Shown here: in pieces, positions 52,837 to 60,535 of the stretch
Layout: each line of letters opens with the position of its first letter
Position numbering within the stretch: the stretch's first letter is position 1
DNA from: Streptomyces sp. CB01201
GTDB lineage: Bacteria > Actinomycetota > Actinomycetes > Streptomycetales > Streptomycetaceae
Assembly: GCF_002803085.1 (NCBI RefSeq)
Contig: NZ_NNBJ01000006.1
Span: forward strand, 248,001 to 312,000
Length of the DNA stretch: 64,000 nt
Direction: 5' to 3'
Position numbers and translations under genes: made by a program
Notes under the pieces: generated by a model
The model's input: only the letters and a program-made list of their open reading frames with translations
What the model was told of the DNA's origin: nothing
Databases searched by the model: none

Positions 52837-53322
52837 TCAGTGGTGGTTGATGGTGCCGTTGGCGCGGCCGAACAGGCCGGTTGCGGTGATGTTCTGCGTG
52901 ATCTGGGTGGGCCCCGCACTACGGCGGCGGGCGCCGCCGATCAAGGCGGGGACGCCGATGACGGCGGCGACAAGGAAGGCGCCGGCCGCCCACAGGGCGT
53001 GGCTCATGGCGATCAGTCCCGGGGCTGCGTAGGAGAGCCCGATCCCGCCCGCGGCGATGCCGAAGCCGACGGTGGGGGCGAGCAGGGCGGTGGTTTTGGC
53101 CCACGCCGGTACCGGCTGCGCCGCGGCGGGTGCGGGCGGCGGGGTGTGGGCGGGGGGCTGGACGTAGGCGAGTGCGCGCTGTCCGCCGGGCAGGGTCACG
53201 AGCTGGACCCCGGGCGGAATCTCCTGCGGCAGCATCACGGCCCGCGCGGGCATCGGCTGGTAGGCGAGCGGGTCGGGGTGAAGGGCTTTGGTGGTGATCT
53301 CGTACGCAGGGTCATAGGGCAC
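52837..53322 (-). CDS. Small membrane protein of the transfer region
   Basis: A 161-residue protein. The N-terminal half is Pro-rich (PPAHTPPPAPAAAQPVP), then two hydrophobic segments (ALLAPTVGFGIAAGGIGLSY, LWAAGAFLVAAVIGVPALIG) and a short tail GRANGTINHH. GTG 53322 has AAGGAG seven bases upstream. Proteins of this type sit in AICE and plasmid transfer operons (Spd-like), but no family match is certain. Confidence 0.78.
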   Translation of the reverse strand: MPYDPAYEITTKALHPDPLAYQPMPARAVMLPQEIPPGVQLVTLPGGQRALAYVQPPAHTPPPAPAAAQPVPAWAKTTALLAPTVGFGIAAGGIGLSYAAPGLIAMSHALWAAGAFLVAAVIGVPALIGGARRRSAGPTQITQNITATGLFGRANGTINHH

Positions 53323-53346
53323 GACATGGCTCCTTCAACAAGACGC

Positions 53347-53538
53347 TCAGGCAACGTGGTTGAGGGCGGTTGCTATCGCTTCGCACATCGAGCGGATGGG
53401 TCCGGCGGCGCCGGTCGCGGCGGTGAAGAACCCGAACAGGAACAGCACCACTGCGACCATCGGGCCGACCGCGCGGTCGCGCAGGAACACGAAGGTGAGC
53501 AAGCCGAAGAGAGCGACGGCGGACAGCGTGACGGCCAT
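53347..53538 (-). CDS. 63-residue membrane protein
   Basis: Two hydrophobic segments (VTLSAVALFGLLTFVFLRD, VAVVLFLFGFFTAATGA) and a short tail. GGGGAG precedes ATG 53538. Positioned between traB and the 161-residue membrane protein. Possibly a spread (Spd) protein; the resemblance is in size and topology only. Confidence 0.72.
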   Translation of the reverse strand: MAVTLSAVALFGLLTFVFLRDRAVGPMVAVVLFLFGFFTAATGAAGPIRSMCEAIATALNHVA

Positions 53539-53617
53539 GAAGAACTCCCCGGGGCAGGCTGGCGGGCGGCGTGGCGCAGGGTGCTGCCCGCCGGGTGTTG
53601 GTGACGGTGTGTGGTCG

Positions 53618-53737
53618 TACTGGCTACTGCCTAGTGGCTACTGGCTACCGGCAAACACCCACGTAGGGGCCCCTGGTGGCCAGTAGGGGCGCGTTCTACT
53701 GGCTAGTGGCGAGTTGTCACTAGCCACTAGCCAGTAG
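53618..53737. repeat. Repeat cluster after traB, candidate clt transfer locus
   Basis: Multiple copies of TACTGGCTA and TAGTGGC: TACTGGCTACTGCCTAGTGG at 53618-53637 with TACTGGCTACCGG following, then a perfect inverted repeat CTACTGGCTAGTGGC (53696-53710) / GCCACTAGCCAGTAG (53723-53737) with a 12-base loop. It begins 15 bp after the traB stop and is non-coding. Known clt sites lie near traB and contain short repeats bound by the TraB C-terminal winged helix; the match is by position and repeat structure. Confidence 0.6.
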
Positions 53738-53751
53738 CGCTCAGTGAGCTG

Positions 53752-55845
53752 TCAGGCGTGATCGGGATGGACGTAGACGGAGTGCGGTCCGTTGTCCCGG
53801 TAGACCAGCTCACCGCGCTCGGCCGCTGCTTTGAGCGCGTCGCGGACGGCCTGGCGGCTGCGGCCCACGAGGTCGGCGACGGCGGACGGCTTCATGCCTG
53901 CCGCGCCCGTCGCGTTGATCGCCTCGATGGCTTCGGGAAGCCAGTCGGGCCCGGTGCCGTCCTGTGCGCGCAGCGCGGACAGGTTCAGGCCCGGCCGGTC
54001 CTGTGACGCTTCGGCAGGGGCCGGTTCCGCCGGCTCGGGCCCGAACGCGGCACTGATCATCTCGTCGAATCGCTGCGTGATCGACGCGTCCGCGTCCTGC
54101 CACTCCTGGCCGCGCAGCGCGGACAGGTTCAGCCCGCCCCGGCTGCGTCCCGGTGTCTGTCCGGCCGCGGCCGGGGTGGCACCGGGTTGGGCATCGTCGG
54201 CGGGGGTGTCGCGCATCCAGGCGATGCGGGCCTGGTCCCAGCGGCGGGCGTAGTCCGGGCCTGCCGCTTTGGCGGACGGCCCGTCCAGCACCGGATGCCG
54301 CTCCGAGGTGGCGGCGACGATGTCGGCGATCTGGTGCGGCAGGATCCGCCACGTCTTGAACGGCGCGGCCGGGGATTCCGGTGTGCCCATGAACCCCGAG
54401 CCCTTGTAGGGGGCCTGTTCGGGCTTCAGTCCGCGGCTGCCCGGGAACTGCTTGCTCAGGTCCATGCCTTCCAGCTCACCGCCGGTCAACGCGACGCGGA
54501 CCTTGGCCTCCCGGCGGATGATCAGGTTGCCGACCACCGACCCGGTGGCGCCCAGCGCCGTGAGGACGGTGCGGATGCCCATGGAGCGGAGCATCCGGAT
54601 CACTTCCATGATCTTCGCGGCGAGCTTGCGCATGGCCTTGTCGTTGCTGGCCAGGATCTCCGCACCCTCGTCGATGACCAGCATGATCTGCGGAATCTCC
54701 GGGCTGATCGGCAGGAGATCGGTGTTCGCGCGGGCCATGAGGTCCTGGTAGGCGACCTTGCGGTGTTTGCCGATGCGCAGCACCGCGGTGAGCATCCGGT
54801 CGGCCTCTTCGTAGTCCCCGGCCAGCCAGTCAATCCCGGGCCGCATCCCTGTCGGGCCCTGGCCGTTGAGAGCGGGCAGAACCCAGCGCAGGCCGGCGGA
54901 TCCGGCGTTCAGGTCGATCACGAAGGTCAGGATGTCTGTCGCGCGGGCGAACCCGGCCAGGATGACGTGTACGAGGTTGGTCTTCCCGGACCCGGTCGGG
55001 CCGACCGCGAGCGCGCATTGCTCGCGCAGGAACGCAACGATCTCCTCCGCGTTGGTGCGGTACCCCCATGGGATGCCGGTGTGGACCGACAGCGGGCCGT
55101 ATTCGGCGGGGTAGGGCAGCTCTGTGGCCAGGACGTTGGCGGTGGTGACGTCGATCAGGACGCGGCCCTGGTCGATGCCGGGCAGCGCGGTGGCGGTGCA
55201 GCCGTGCGGAAGCCGGGCGTCCGCGCTGAGCTTGGCCGCGTCCGCTGCGATGCGGTGGTAGGTGGTGCCGCCGGCCGGGAGTTCGCCGTCCAGGGTGAAG
55301 CCGGTACCCGTGGCCCACATTTCGACCCCGACCACCCGCAGCGTGATCCCGCAGACCCGCTGAATACGGTCGACCCACTCGGCAGCGATCGCCCGGCGCT
55401 CCGCCGACAGCTCCAACGCGATCTGCCGCTCGGCCGCGGCAATCGCTTCGTCCTCGCGTGCCTCTTCGTAGAGGGCGGTCGAGCGGGCGCCGGCTCCGAT
55501 CCCCACGCCGATGGTGGCGAGCGAGCCGAGCGCCGCCCACGACAGCGGGCCCGATGCCATGGCCCACGTGGTCCACCCGGCGCCGACCAGCCAGGCAGAG
55601 GCTTTGAAGGCGAGGGTGCGGCCCGCGTTGCGGACCTTCAGTCCAGCGACGGTGTGGCCGAGTGCGCCCGCGGCTCCGACCACGAGGGCCCAGGCGGGCG
55701 GCATGCCGGTGGCGGCGCCGGTGGTGGCGATGGCGAGGGCTCCGGTGGTGGCGGACAGGGCGCCGGTCACGGGTCCGTGACCGGCGCTCCAGTCCAGCAC
55801 CGGGCCACTGCCCGCCTGCTTGTTGTTGGCAGTGGTGGCGCTCAT
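53752..55845 (-). CDS. traB: TraB/FtsK-like DNA translocase for conjugation
   Basis: A 697-residue motor. N-terminal membrane segments (about 25-125), a helical linker, and an ATPase domain with Walker A VGPTGSGKTNLV (near 295) and Walker B IMLVIDEGAEIL. The C-terminus SAVADLVGRSRQAVRDALKA, then GELVYRDNGPHSVYV, is a winged helix that should recognise clt repeats. A short motif GLNLSALRxQ is duplicated in the linker before it. TraB moves double-stranded DNA between mycelia in Streptomyces. ATG 55845 is one base from the stop of the preceding gene. Confidence 0.92.
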   Translation of the reverse strand: MSATTANNKQAGSGPVLDWSAGHGPVTGALSATTGALAIATTGAATGMPPAWALVVGAAGALGHTVAGLKVRNAGRTLAFKASAWLVGAGWTTWAMASGPLSWAALGSLATIGVGIGAGARSTALYEEAREDEAIAAAERQIALELSAERRAIAAEWVDRIQRVCGITLRVVGVEMWATGTGFTLDGELPAGGTTYHRIAADAAKLSADARLPHGCTATALPGIDQGRVLIDVTTANVLATELPYPAEYGPLSVHTGIPWGYRTNAEEIVAFLREQCALAVGPTGSGKTNLVHVILAGFARATDILTFVIDLNAGSAGLRWVLPALNGQGPTGMRPGIDWLAGDYEEADRMLTAVLRIGKHRKVAYQDLMARANTDLLPISPEIPQIMLVIDEGAEILASNDKAMRKLAAKIMEVIRMLRSMGIRTVLTALGATGSVVGNLIIRREAKVRVALTGGELEGMDLSKQFPGSRGLKPEQAPYKGSGFMGTPESPAAPFKTWRILPHQIADIVAATSERHPVLDGPSAKAAGPDYARRWDQARIAWMRDTPADDAQPGATPAAAGQTPGRSRGGLNLSALRGQEWQDADASITQRFDEMISAAFGPEPAEPAPAEASQDRPGLNLSALRAQDGTGPDWLPEAIEAINATGAAGMKPSAVADLVGRSRQAVRDALKAAAERGELVYRDNGPHSVYVHPDHA

Positions 55846-55846
55846 G

Positions 55847-57475
55847 TCAGACGTTCCAGCCCTTCTCGGCTTCCGGCCCGTTGCGGGGGTCTTCGTGGCG
55901 GGCGATGTCCTGCTCGTGGACGCGCTTGAACGTCGGGACCAGTTCCTCGGCCTCTTCCACGGCCTTCATCAGCGCCTGGAACACGCCGGTAAACCCCTCG
56001 GCCACCTCCTTCTCCAGGGGGAATTCGGAGTCGGAGCGCTCGGCCAGCTTCTGGAAGGTGTTGGCCACTGCCATCAGCGCCCAGGGCAGGCCGATGACCA
56101 TGGAGAGGATCTCCATGCAGCCTTCCGGGTCGTAGGAGCCGGCGGCCTGGTACATCTCTTCGGCTACTTCCTCGAACCGGAACCCGGACTGGCCGGGCAG
56201 GAACTCGGACATGCGGTCCTCCACAGAAACGGGTGCTTCGGGAACGGGAGTCAGGTGGTCCGGGCGCTCCGCCCAGTCCACGATCTCTTCGGCGTTGTCG
56301 TTGGCGGCGGCTTGCTTGTCGGCCGCGTCCTCGGCGTCTGCCAGGTCTTCGCGGATAGCGGCATCGCGCGCGGCTCGCTGGTCACGCGCAGCCCCGGTGA
56401 TCCGCCGGTACAGGCGCCGCCCGGGGTGGATGAGCCAGGGCAGGCCGAGTTTCCGGCCAAGTGGGCTGGTCAGGCATCCCAACAGGCCCAGGGGCAGGGA
56501 CAGGAGGGCCGCGAGGATGCGGCGGCCCTGGAAGCGGGCGGCCGAGCGGCGCAGTGCCTTCCTGGCTGCCTGGCGAGCCGGTGCCTTGCGGACAGCGGAA
56601 CGCTGCCCGGCCAGGGCCTTTCCGGTGTTGGCGTCGCGGCGGGCCCGGTGCTTCGCGATCGCCGCATCCCGCACAGCGCGCGCTTTCCGGCCCGCGCCGC
56701 TCAGCATCCGGCCCGCCGGACCGCCGCCCCGACCACGCGAAGTACCCGCTCCGGGGCGGTTGTTTCCGCTGGTGTGGCGGGCGTTGGGCTTGGGGGTGTT
56801 GCGGCGGGCATCCGCGATCGCCCGGCGGGCGGCGGTGGTCTGCGCGCGCCTCTCGCCCCGCGACCCGCCGGCCGCCCCATGCCCAGACCGCAGCGCATGG
56901 ACCTGCGACGCCTTCCGCAGCGCACCACCGGCCGCCCCGGGCCTGTTCTTCAGCCCGGTGGTCTTGTTCAGGGAGCCCGGGCCGCGGTTCTTGCCCGCTC
57001 CGAAACGCCCGATCCCACCGGCGCCGGAGCTTCCGCGCTTCTGACCGGGCACGCGGCCCGAACCTCCCGACGTGCGGCGCCCCGCCGAACCGGGCCCGCG
57101 ACCAGCGGTGTTGAAGCCACCGGCCCGATTCCGGGTCGCGGTGTTGCGCGCGGCGGTGCGGGCCGCAGTGCGGCGCGCGGCCTGCTTGGGGCGGGGGTTG
57201 CGGCTGCGGTAGGAGGCGACCGTGCCCAGCACAGCCGCGCCAGTTGCAGCGACCGCCGCGGCGATCGGACCGCCCGCGATACCCGCGGCGGCCACCACGC
57301 TCACGGTCGTGTTCGCCCCCGAGAGGGCCAGGGGGACGATGGGCCAGCCGCCCGGGGTGTGCTCGATGTCCACGCCCGCGGCGGCTGGCGGCTCGGGTGC
57401 CGGTGTGGGGGTGGGTGGGGTCTCGGTGGTGGCGGCTGGTTCGGCCGCTACCGGTTCGGTGCTCAACTCGGTCAT
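55847..57475 (-). CDS. Large very basic SpdB-like protein
   Basis: A 542-residue protein. Two hydrophobic stretches near the start (VPLALSGANTTVSVVAAAGI, then AAAVAATGAAVLGTVA), a long Arg/Gly/Ala-rich low-complexity part (about 105-335, e.g. RTAARTAARNTATRNRAGG) that is likely to bind DNA, a second hydrophobic stretch (ILAALLSLPLGLLGCLTSPLG), and an acidic C-terminal domain (EDLADAEDAADKQA to the end). ATG 57475. Directly upstream of traB, the place of spdB2-type genes in pSAM2 relatives, but homology is not proven. Confidence 0.72.
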   Translation of the reverse strand: MTELSTEPVAAEPAATTETPPTPTPAPEPPAAAGVDIEHTPGGWPIVPLALSGANTTVSVVAAAGIAGGPIAAAVAATGAAVLGTVASYRSRNPRPKQAARRTAARTAARNTATRNRAGGFNTAGRGPGSAGRRTSGGSGRVPGQKRGSSGAGGIGRFGAGKNRGPGSLNKTTGLKNRPGAAGGALRKASQVHALRSGHGAAGGSRGERRAQTTAARRAIADARRNTPKPNARHTSGNNRPGAGTSRGRGGGPAGRMLSGAGRKARAVRDAAIAKHRARRDANTGKALAGQRSAVRKAPARQAARKALRRSAARFQGRRILAALLSLPLGLLGCLTSPLGRKLGLPWLIHPGRRLYRRITGAARDQRAARDAAIREDLADAEDAADKQAAANDNAEEIVDWAERPDHLTPVPEAPVSVEDRMSEFLPGQSGFRFEEVAEEMYQAAGSYDPEGCMEILSMVIGLPWALMAVANTFQKLAERSDSEFPLEKEVAEGFTGVFQALMKAVEEAEELVPTFKRVHEQDIARHEDPRNGPEAEKGWNV

Positions 57476-57573
57476 GCTGGGTGCACTCCTTCGCGGAGTA
57501 AGCAGGACCCGGACGCGCAGCCGTCCAAAGCAGGCGTCCGGGTCCTGCGCTTGAACTGCGCGGACCGTGCAGG

Positions 57574-57825
57574 TCAGAGCCGGTTGGGCTCCAGGGAGAA
57601 GAACACGACGCTCCCGTCGGCGAGCGCCGGGTAGTCCTTGGCGACTTCGTGCTTGATGGCCTGGAACACGTCGTGGCGTGTCCATCCCGGCAGCGGGGTG
57701 AACGTGTTGGTTGCGGTGACCGACACACGGCCGGGCAACTCCAGGGTGATCACCCAGTGATGGGAACCCTGAGGCGTCTTCCCGGGCGTGCGGTCGGCTG
57801 TCGTCTGGTCGGGCGTGCTGGTCAC
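57574..57825 (-). CDS. Small conserved AICE protein, 83 residues
   Basis: GTG 57825 has GAGGAG seven bases upstream. The protein has no membrane segment; it contains SHHWVITLELPGRVSVTATN and GWTRHDVFQAIKHEVAKDYP, probably a small alpha/beta fold. No domain recognised. Confidence 0.68.
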   Translation of the reverse strand: MTSTPDQTTADRTPGKTPQGSHHWVITLELPGRVSVTATNTFTPLPGWTRHDVFQAIKHEVAKDYPALADGSVVFFSLEPNRL

Positions 57826-57868
57826 GGCGGAACTCCTCACGATTGGGCGGGACTTCGGGGTGTGCTGA

Positions 57869-58192
57869 TCAGTAGCGGGGGTTGAGTTCGTGTCCGGGGT
57901 GGGATGCGGCGGCTTCCTGCCAGCGGCGCCGCTCGCCCGCGTCGACGTGGGTGACGCGGACCTTGTACGAGCAGCCCGCGGCGCGGCAGTGGAAGACGGT
58001 GGTGGCGAGCCGGGCCGTCAAGGCTTCGACCAGGTGCCCGGCTCCGAGACCGACGGCCAGGCCGCACGGCAGGGCGAGCAGGACCGGGACGCCGTAGCCG
58101 TGCATCAGGCGCAGTTCGACCAGCGCGCCGGCGGCCAGCATCACGCCGGTCGTGGCCAGACGGACAAGGGTGTGTTGGGTGGTGCTGTGCAC
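57869..58192 (-). CDS. Small membrane protein with Cys/His cluster
   Basis: A 107-residue protein with two hydrophobic segments (TGVMLAAGALVELRLMHGYG, VPVLLALPCGLAVGLGAGHL) and a C-terminal TVFHCRAAGCSYKVRVTHVD with SHPGHELN, which could bind zinc. GTG 58192 has GGGAG seven bases upstream. Transfer-region gene of unknown role. Confidence 0.7.
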   Translation of the reverse strand: MHSTTQHTLVRLATTGVMLAAGALVELRLMHGYGVPVLLALPCGLAVGLGAGHLVEALTARLATTVFHCRAAGCSYKVRVTHVDAGERRRWQEAAASHPGHELNPRY

Positions 58193-58209
58193 GATCGTTC
58201 TCCCTTGGC

Positions 58210-58533
58210 TCAGAGGTCGAAGAGTCCGGCCTGTTCCGAGGCCGGTTGGCGCTGTGCGATGCGGCGGGCTGCGGTGTGGCAGTCCGGACACCACGCGCGC
58301 AGCCCGGCCAGCGGAACCCGAGCGGCCTTCAGCGGCGACAGGGTCAGGTCGGCGGGTGCGGCGATCAGGTGGACGGGCCCGCGGTGCTTGCTGGCGTGCT
58401 GGTCGTGCTCGCGCAGACACCGTCCCTGGCCTTTGGTGTGGGCGTTGCCGCACTGGCCGGTGCACTGGCAGCGAAAGCCAGCCGCTTGGATCACGGGCAG
58501 CCACAGGTGCGCTGCGGTCATCGGCTCACTCAT
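58210..58533 (-). CDS. HNH-like zinc protein with C-terminal clamp-binding motif
   Basis: A 107-residue protein with cysteines CQCTGQCGNAHTKGQGRC and WCPDCHTAARR and a histidine cluster REHDQHASKHRG, resembling an HNH-type nuclease or zinc ribbon. It ends QAGLFDL, matching the QxxLF consensus used to bind the beta sliding clamp. ATG 58533 overlaps the DUF2637 stop as ATGA. An element-coded clamp-linked nuclease or adaptor is possible. Confidence 0.75.
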   Translation of the reverse strand: MSEPMTAAHLWLPVIQAAGFRCQCTGQCGNAHTKGQGRCLREHDQHASKHRGPVHLIAAPADLTLSPLKAARVPLAGLRAWCPDCHTAARRIAQRQPASEQAGLFDL

Positions 58534-59441
58534 GCCGTCACCGCCTCAGTCGCCGGGCGGATCACGGGCAGGTCGGCCAGGTACGGCTCACGAGCCTTGA
58601 CCCGACTGCGGGCCGTGCGGGCGGTGGACTCCGAAGCACCGAGACCCACGCCGGTCATGGCCGTGGTCATCCGGGTGGTGCTCGGCTGCGTGAAGTCCGT
58701 CCCGTACAGAGCGCGCACCAGTTGATCCACACGGTTGGGGTAGATCACCGGCATGCACAGGTCGACGGCCGTCGACCGCACGTCGACGGGCACCGGGGCC
58801 GGGGCGACGGGCGTCAACGAGTCGTCGGCGGACCCCGTAAGAACGCGCTGCGTCCCCGTCTCAACTTCGCGCTGGGGTGATACGAGGGGTGCTTCGGCCG
58901 GGATGCGGTCGACGGTTGTTCCGACGGGCGTCGACGGTACTTCGACGCCCGTCAACGGCGCGTCGACGGCAGTCCGGGTGTGGCGGGCCAGATAGGCATG
59001 GACCTGGCGCATGAGCGCACCGAACGCCAGCAGCGCAGCGACCGGGGGAACTGCGGCTACTACGTAGTCCAGGGGCCGGGCGTTGTCGCCGACACCGGCA
59101 ACGTTCAGGGCGATGGAGCCGCCGTCCCCGGCGATGACCAGCCCGATCGCCCACCAGTCGACCGTGTGGGCCAACGATGCTCGCAGGATGAGGAGTTCAC
59201 CGATCACGATGAACAGGTCGACCGTGGCGGGCCATGCCCACGAGCGGGCGACGGCTTCTGCCATGCCGTGACGGGCAGCGACTTCCTGCAAGTGCTCGTA
59301 GGAAAGCCAGAACGCCGCGGCCGTCAGCAGCACCGTCAGCACCCCAGCAACCACCGTGATCGAACGCTCCACCTTGACGGGCGTCGACGGGGCGTTGACG
59401 CCCGTCGACCGGGCGTCAACGGCCCGAGCGGCAGTCGTCAT
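58530..59441 (-). CDS. DUF2637 membrane protein (SpdA/SpdB-like)
   Basis: A 303-residue protein with four membrane segments in the N-terminal half (TVVAGVLTVLLTAAAFWLSY, ATVDLFIVIGELLILRASLA, WWAIGLVIAGDGGSIALNVAG, AAVPPVAALLAFGALM) and a hydrophilic C-terminal half with TGVxxPSTPV repeats. DUF2637 proteins are common in actinomycete plasmids and AICEs. It contains two copies of a 31-bp inverted repeat. Overlaps both neighbours by four bases. Confidence 0.85.
   Translation of the reverse strand: MTTAARAVDARSTGVNAPSTPVKVERSITVVAGVLTVLLTAAAFWLSYEHLQEVAARHGMAEAVARSWAWPATVDLFIVIGELLILRASLAHTVDWWAIGLVIAGDGGSIALNVAGVGDNARPLDYVVAAVPPVAALLAFGALMRQVHAYLARHTRTAVDAPLTGVEVPSTPVGTTVDRIPAEAPLVSPQREVETGTQRVLTGSADDSLTPVAPAPVPVDVRSTAVDLCMPVIYPNRVDQLVRALYGTDFTQPSTTRMTTAMTGVGLGASESTARTARSRVKAREPYLADLPVIRPATEAVTA
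58923..58953. repeat. 31-bp inverted repeat in DUF2637 gene, copy 1
   Basis: GACGGGCGTCGAC, a five-base spacer and TTCGACGCCCGTC; one mismatch between the arms. A lone half-copy GACGGGCGTCAAC lies at 58806-58818. Confidence 0.6.
59376..59406. repeat. 31-bp inverted repeat in DUF2637 gene, copy 2
   Basis: GACGGGCGTCGAC, a five-base spacer and GTTGACGCCCGTC; same design and spacing as copy 1, 453 bp away in the same gene. Confidence 0.6.
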
Positions 59442-59782
59442 GCCGCCACCCCCGACGCCGCTTCCTCATGGGCAAGAAGCCCGGCCTGGACCGGCGCATA
59501 GGCCACCAGCCGCACGGTCGCACCGGCATAAGCTGCCTCCCCGTGCAGGCACCAGGTCCGCGCGGCGCCCTGCGTGCGCAGCACCACCGCCGTGGGGCTG
59601 ATGCCCAGTGCCGCCCGCCACGCCTCGAACGCGTCCAGGCCGTTGTGGAGCGCCAGTTCCAGGCGGTCATCCCAGATGTCCGTCACGCTCACCGCACCGG
59701 CGGGCAGCTCCGGGAACTCCGCCACCAGCGACTGGAGCGCCCGCACCGCAGCGGACAGATCGGCCATCCGTGTAGCCCTCAT
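59438..59782 (-). CDS. Small AICE protein, 114 residues
   Basis: ATG 59782 overlaps the upstream gene stop as ATGA; an alternative ATG 59767 has GAGGG eight bases upstream. It contains VRALQSLVAEFPELPAGAVS and DIWDDRLELALHNGLDAFEAWRAALG. No membrane segment or motif recognised. Confidence 0.68.
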   Translation of the reverse strand: MRATRMADLSAAVRALQSLVAEFPELPAGAVSVTDIWDDRLELALHNGLDAFEAWRAALGISPTAVVLRTQGAARTWCLHGEAAYAGATVRLVAYAPVQAGLLAHEEAASGVAA

Positions 59783-60045
59783 GCCGCCACCCCCGTCCGG
59801 ACTGCCGCGGCGCGGTTGGCGATCTCCGTGCGGGCGGCGAGCACCTTGTTCGCGGCCCGGCGCAGCCGGCGCTTCGCCAGCGGCGTGAGGGGCCGGTCCA
59901 GCAGGGCAATCTGCACGTCCAGCAGCTCCTGCTCCGCGAGAAACAGCGGCTCCTCGCGGACGATGGCGTCCAGCTCCGCGTCCGTGGGCTCGATGTCCGC
60001 ATCGAACGCGAGGACAGCGTCCTGAACTGTGACAATGTGGTTCAT
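59779..60045 (-). CDS. DUF6284-type small protein
   Basis: An 88-residue protein MNHIVTVQDAVLAFDADIEP followed by an acidic helix and a basic C-terminus (PLAKRRLRRAANKVL). It resembles the DUF6284 proteins of Streptomyces elements (from memory). ATG 60045 has GGGAG nine bases upstream. Role unknown. Confidence 0.72.
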   Translation of the reverse strand: MNHIVTVQDAVLAFDADIEPTDAELDAIVREEPLFLAEQELLDVQIALLDRPLTPLAKRRLRRAANKVLAARTEIANRAAAVRTGVAA

Positions 60046-60137
60046 GGGTCGTGTCTCCCTAGCAGTGGGTACGGCCCGAACAGCGGCCCCTGGTGTTCGC
60101 GCACCGGGGGCCGCACTGCGTTCGGAAGGGTGGAAGG

Positions 60138-60308
60138 TCAGGCCTGCCGGTAGTAGTGCGCGACGCTCGGGTTCGTGTGCACCGGGTCGTTCTCGCACTC
60201 CTCGGCCCACGACTGGTGGGTCCAGCAGGTCTTACGGTCGTCGCCGTGCATGCCGGCGTCTTCCAGCTCGTTGTCACGCTGGATCGCCGCGGCGAGCTTC
60301 TTGTCCAT
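60138..60308 (-). CDS. 56-residue protein, translationally coupled
   Basis: MDKKLAAAIQRDNELEDAGM followed by RKTCWTHQSWAEEC, a small Cys/His group. The ATG overlaps the upstream stop as TGATG. No function known. Confidence 0.65.
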   Translation of the reverse strand: MDKKLAAAIQRDNELEDAGMHGDDRKTCWTHQSWAEECENDPVHTNPSVAHYYRQA

Positions 60309-60535
60309 CACAAACCCCATTCCGGGGCCGGACACTCTCCGGCTCCCCTCAGCCCCGCCCGTACGACCGCATGGGCCGGACGGGCAGAGGAGGCAACCGG
60401 CGCGGCGCTATCGACCGCGAATCGGTAGAAGGCGACCGGTTGGCCGCGGCGCTCGATCGCGCTCACGAACCAGGGGTGGAACGGCGCCACCGTGCCGGTC
60501 GTCCACGGCAGCGCCCCCAGTTGTCGTTGGTTCAC
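60308..60535 (-). CDS. 75-residue protein, first gene of the long minus operon
   Basis: GTG 60535 has AGGGAG five bases upstream, a strong ribosome site. It contains SAIERRGQPVAFYRFAVDSA. Probably the first gene of the operon that runs to traB and beyond. Its stop overlaps the next start. Function unknown. Confidence 0.65.
   Translation of the reverse strand: MNQRQLGALPWTTGTVAPFHPWFVSAIERRGQPVAFYRFAVDSAAPVASSARPAHAVVRAGLRGAGECPAPEWGL

Noticed and set aside
53618..53737. CRISPR array
   Set aside because: Repeats are short, irregular and without uniform spacers; no cas genes are present in the window.
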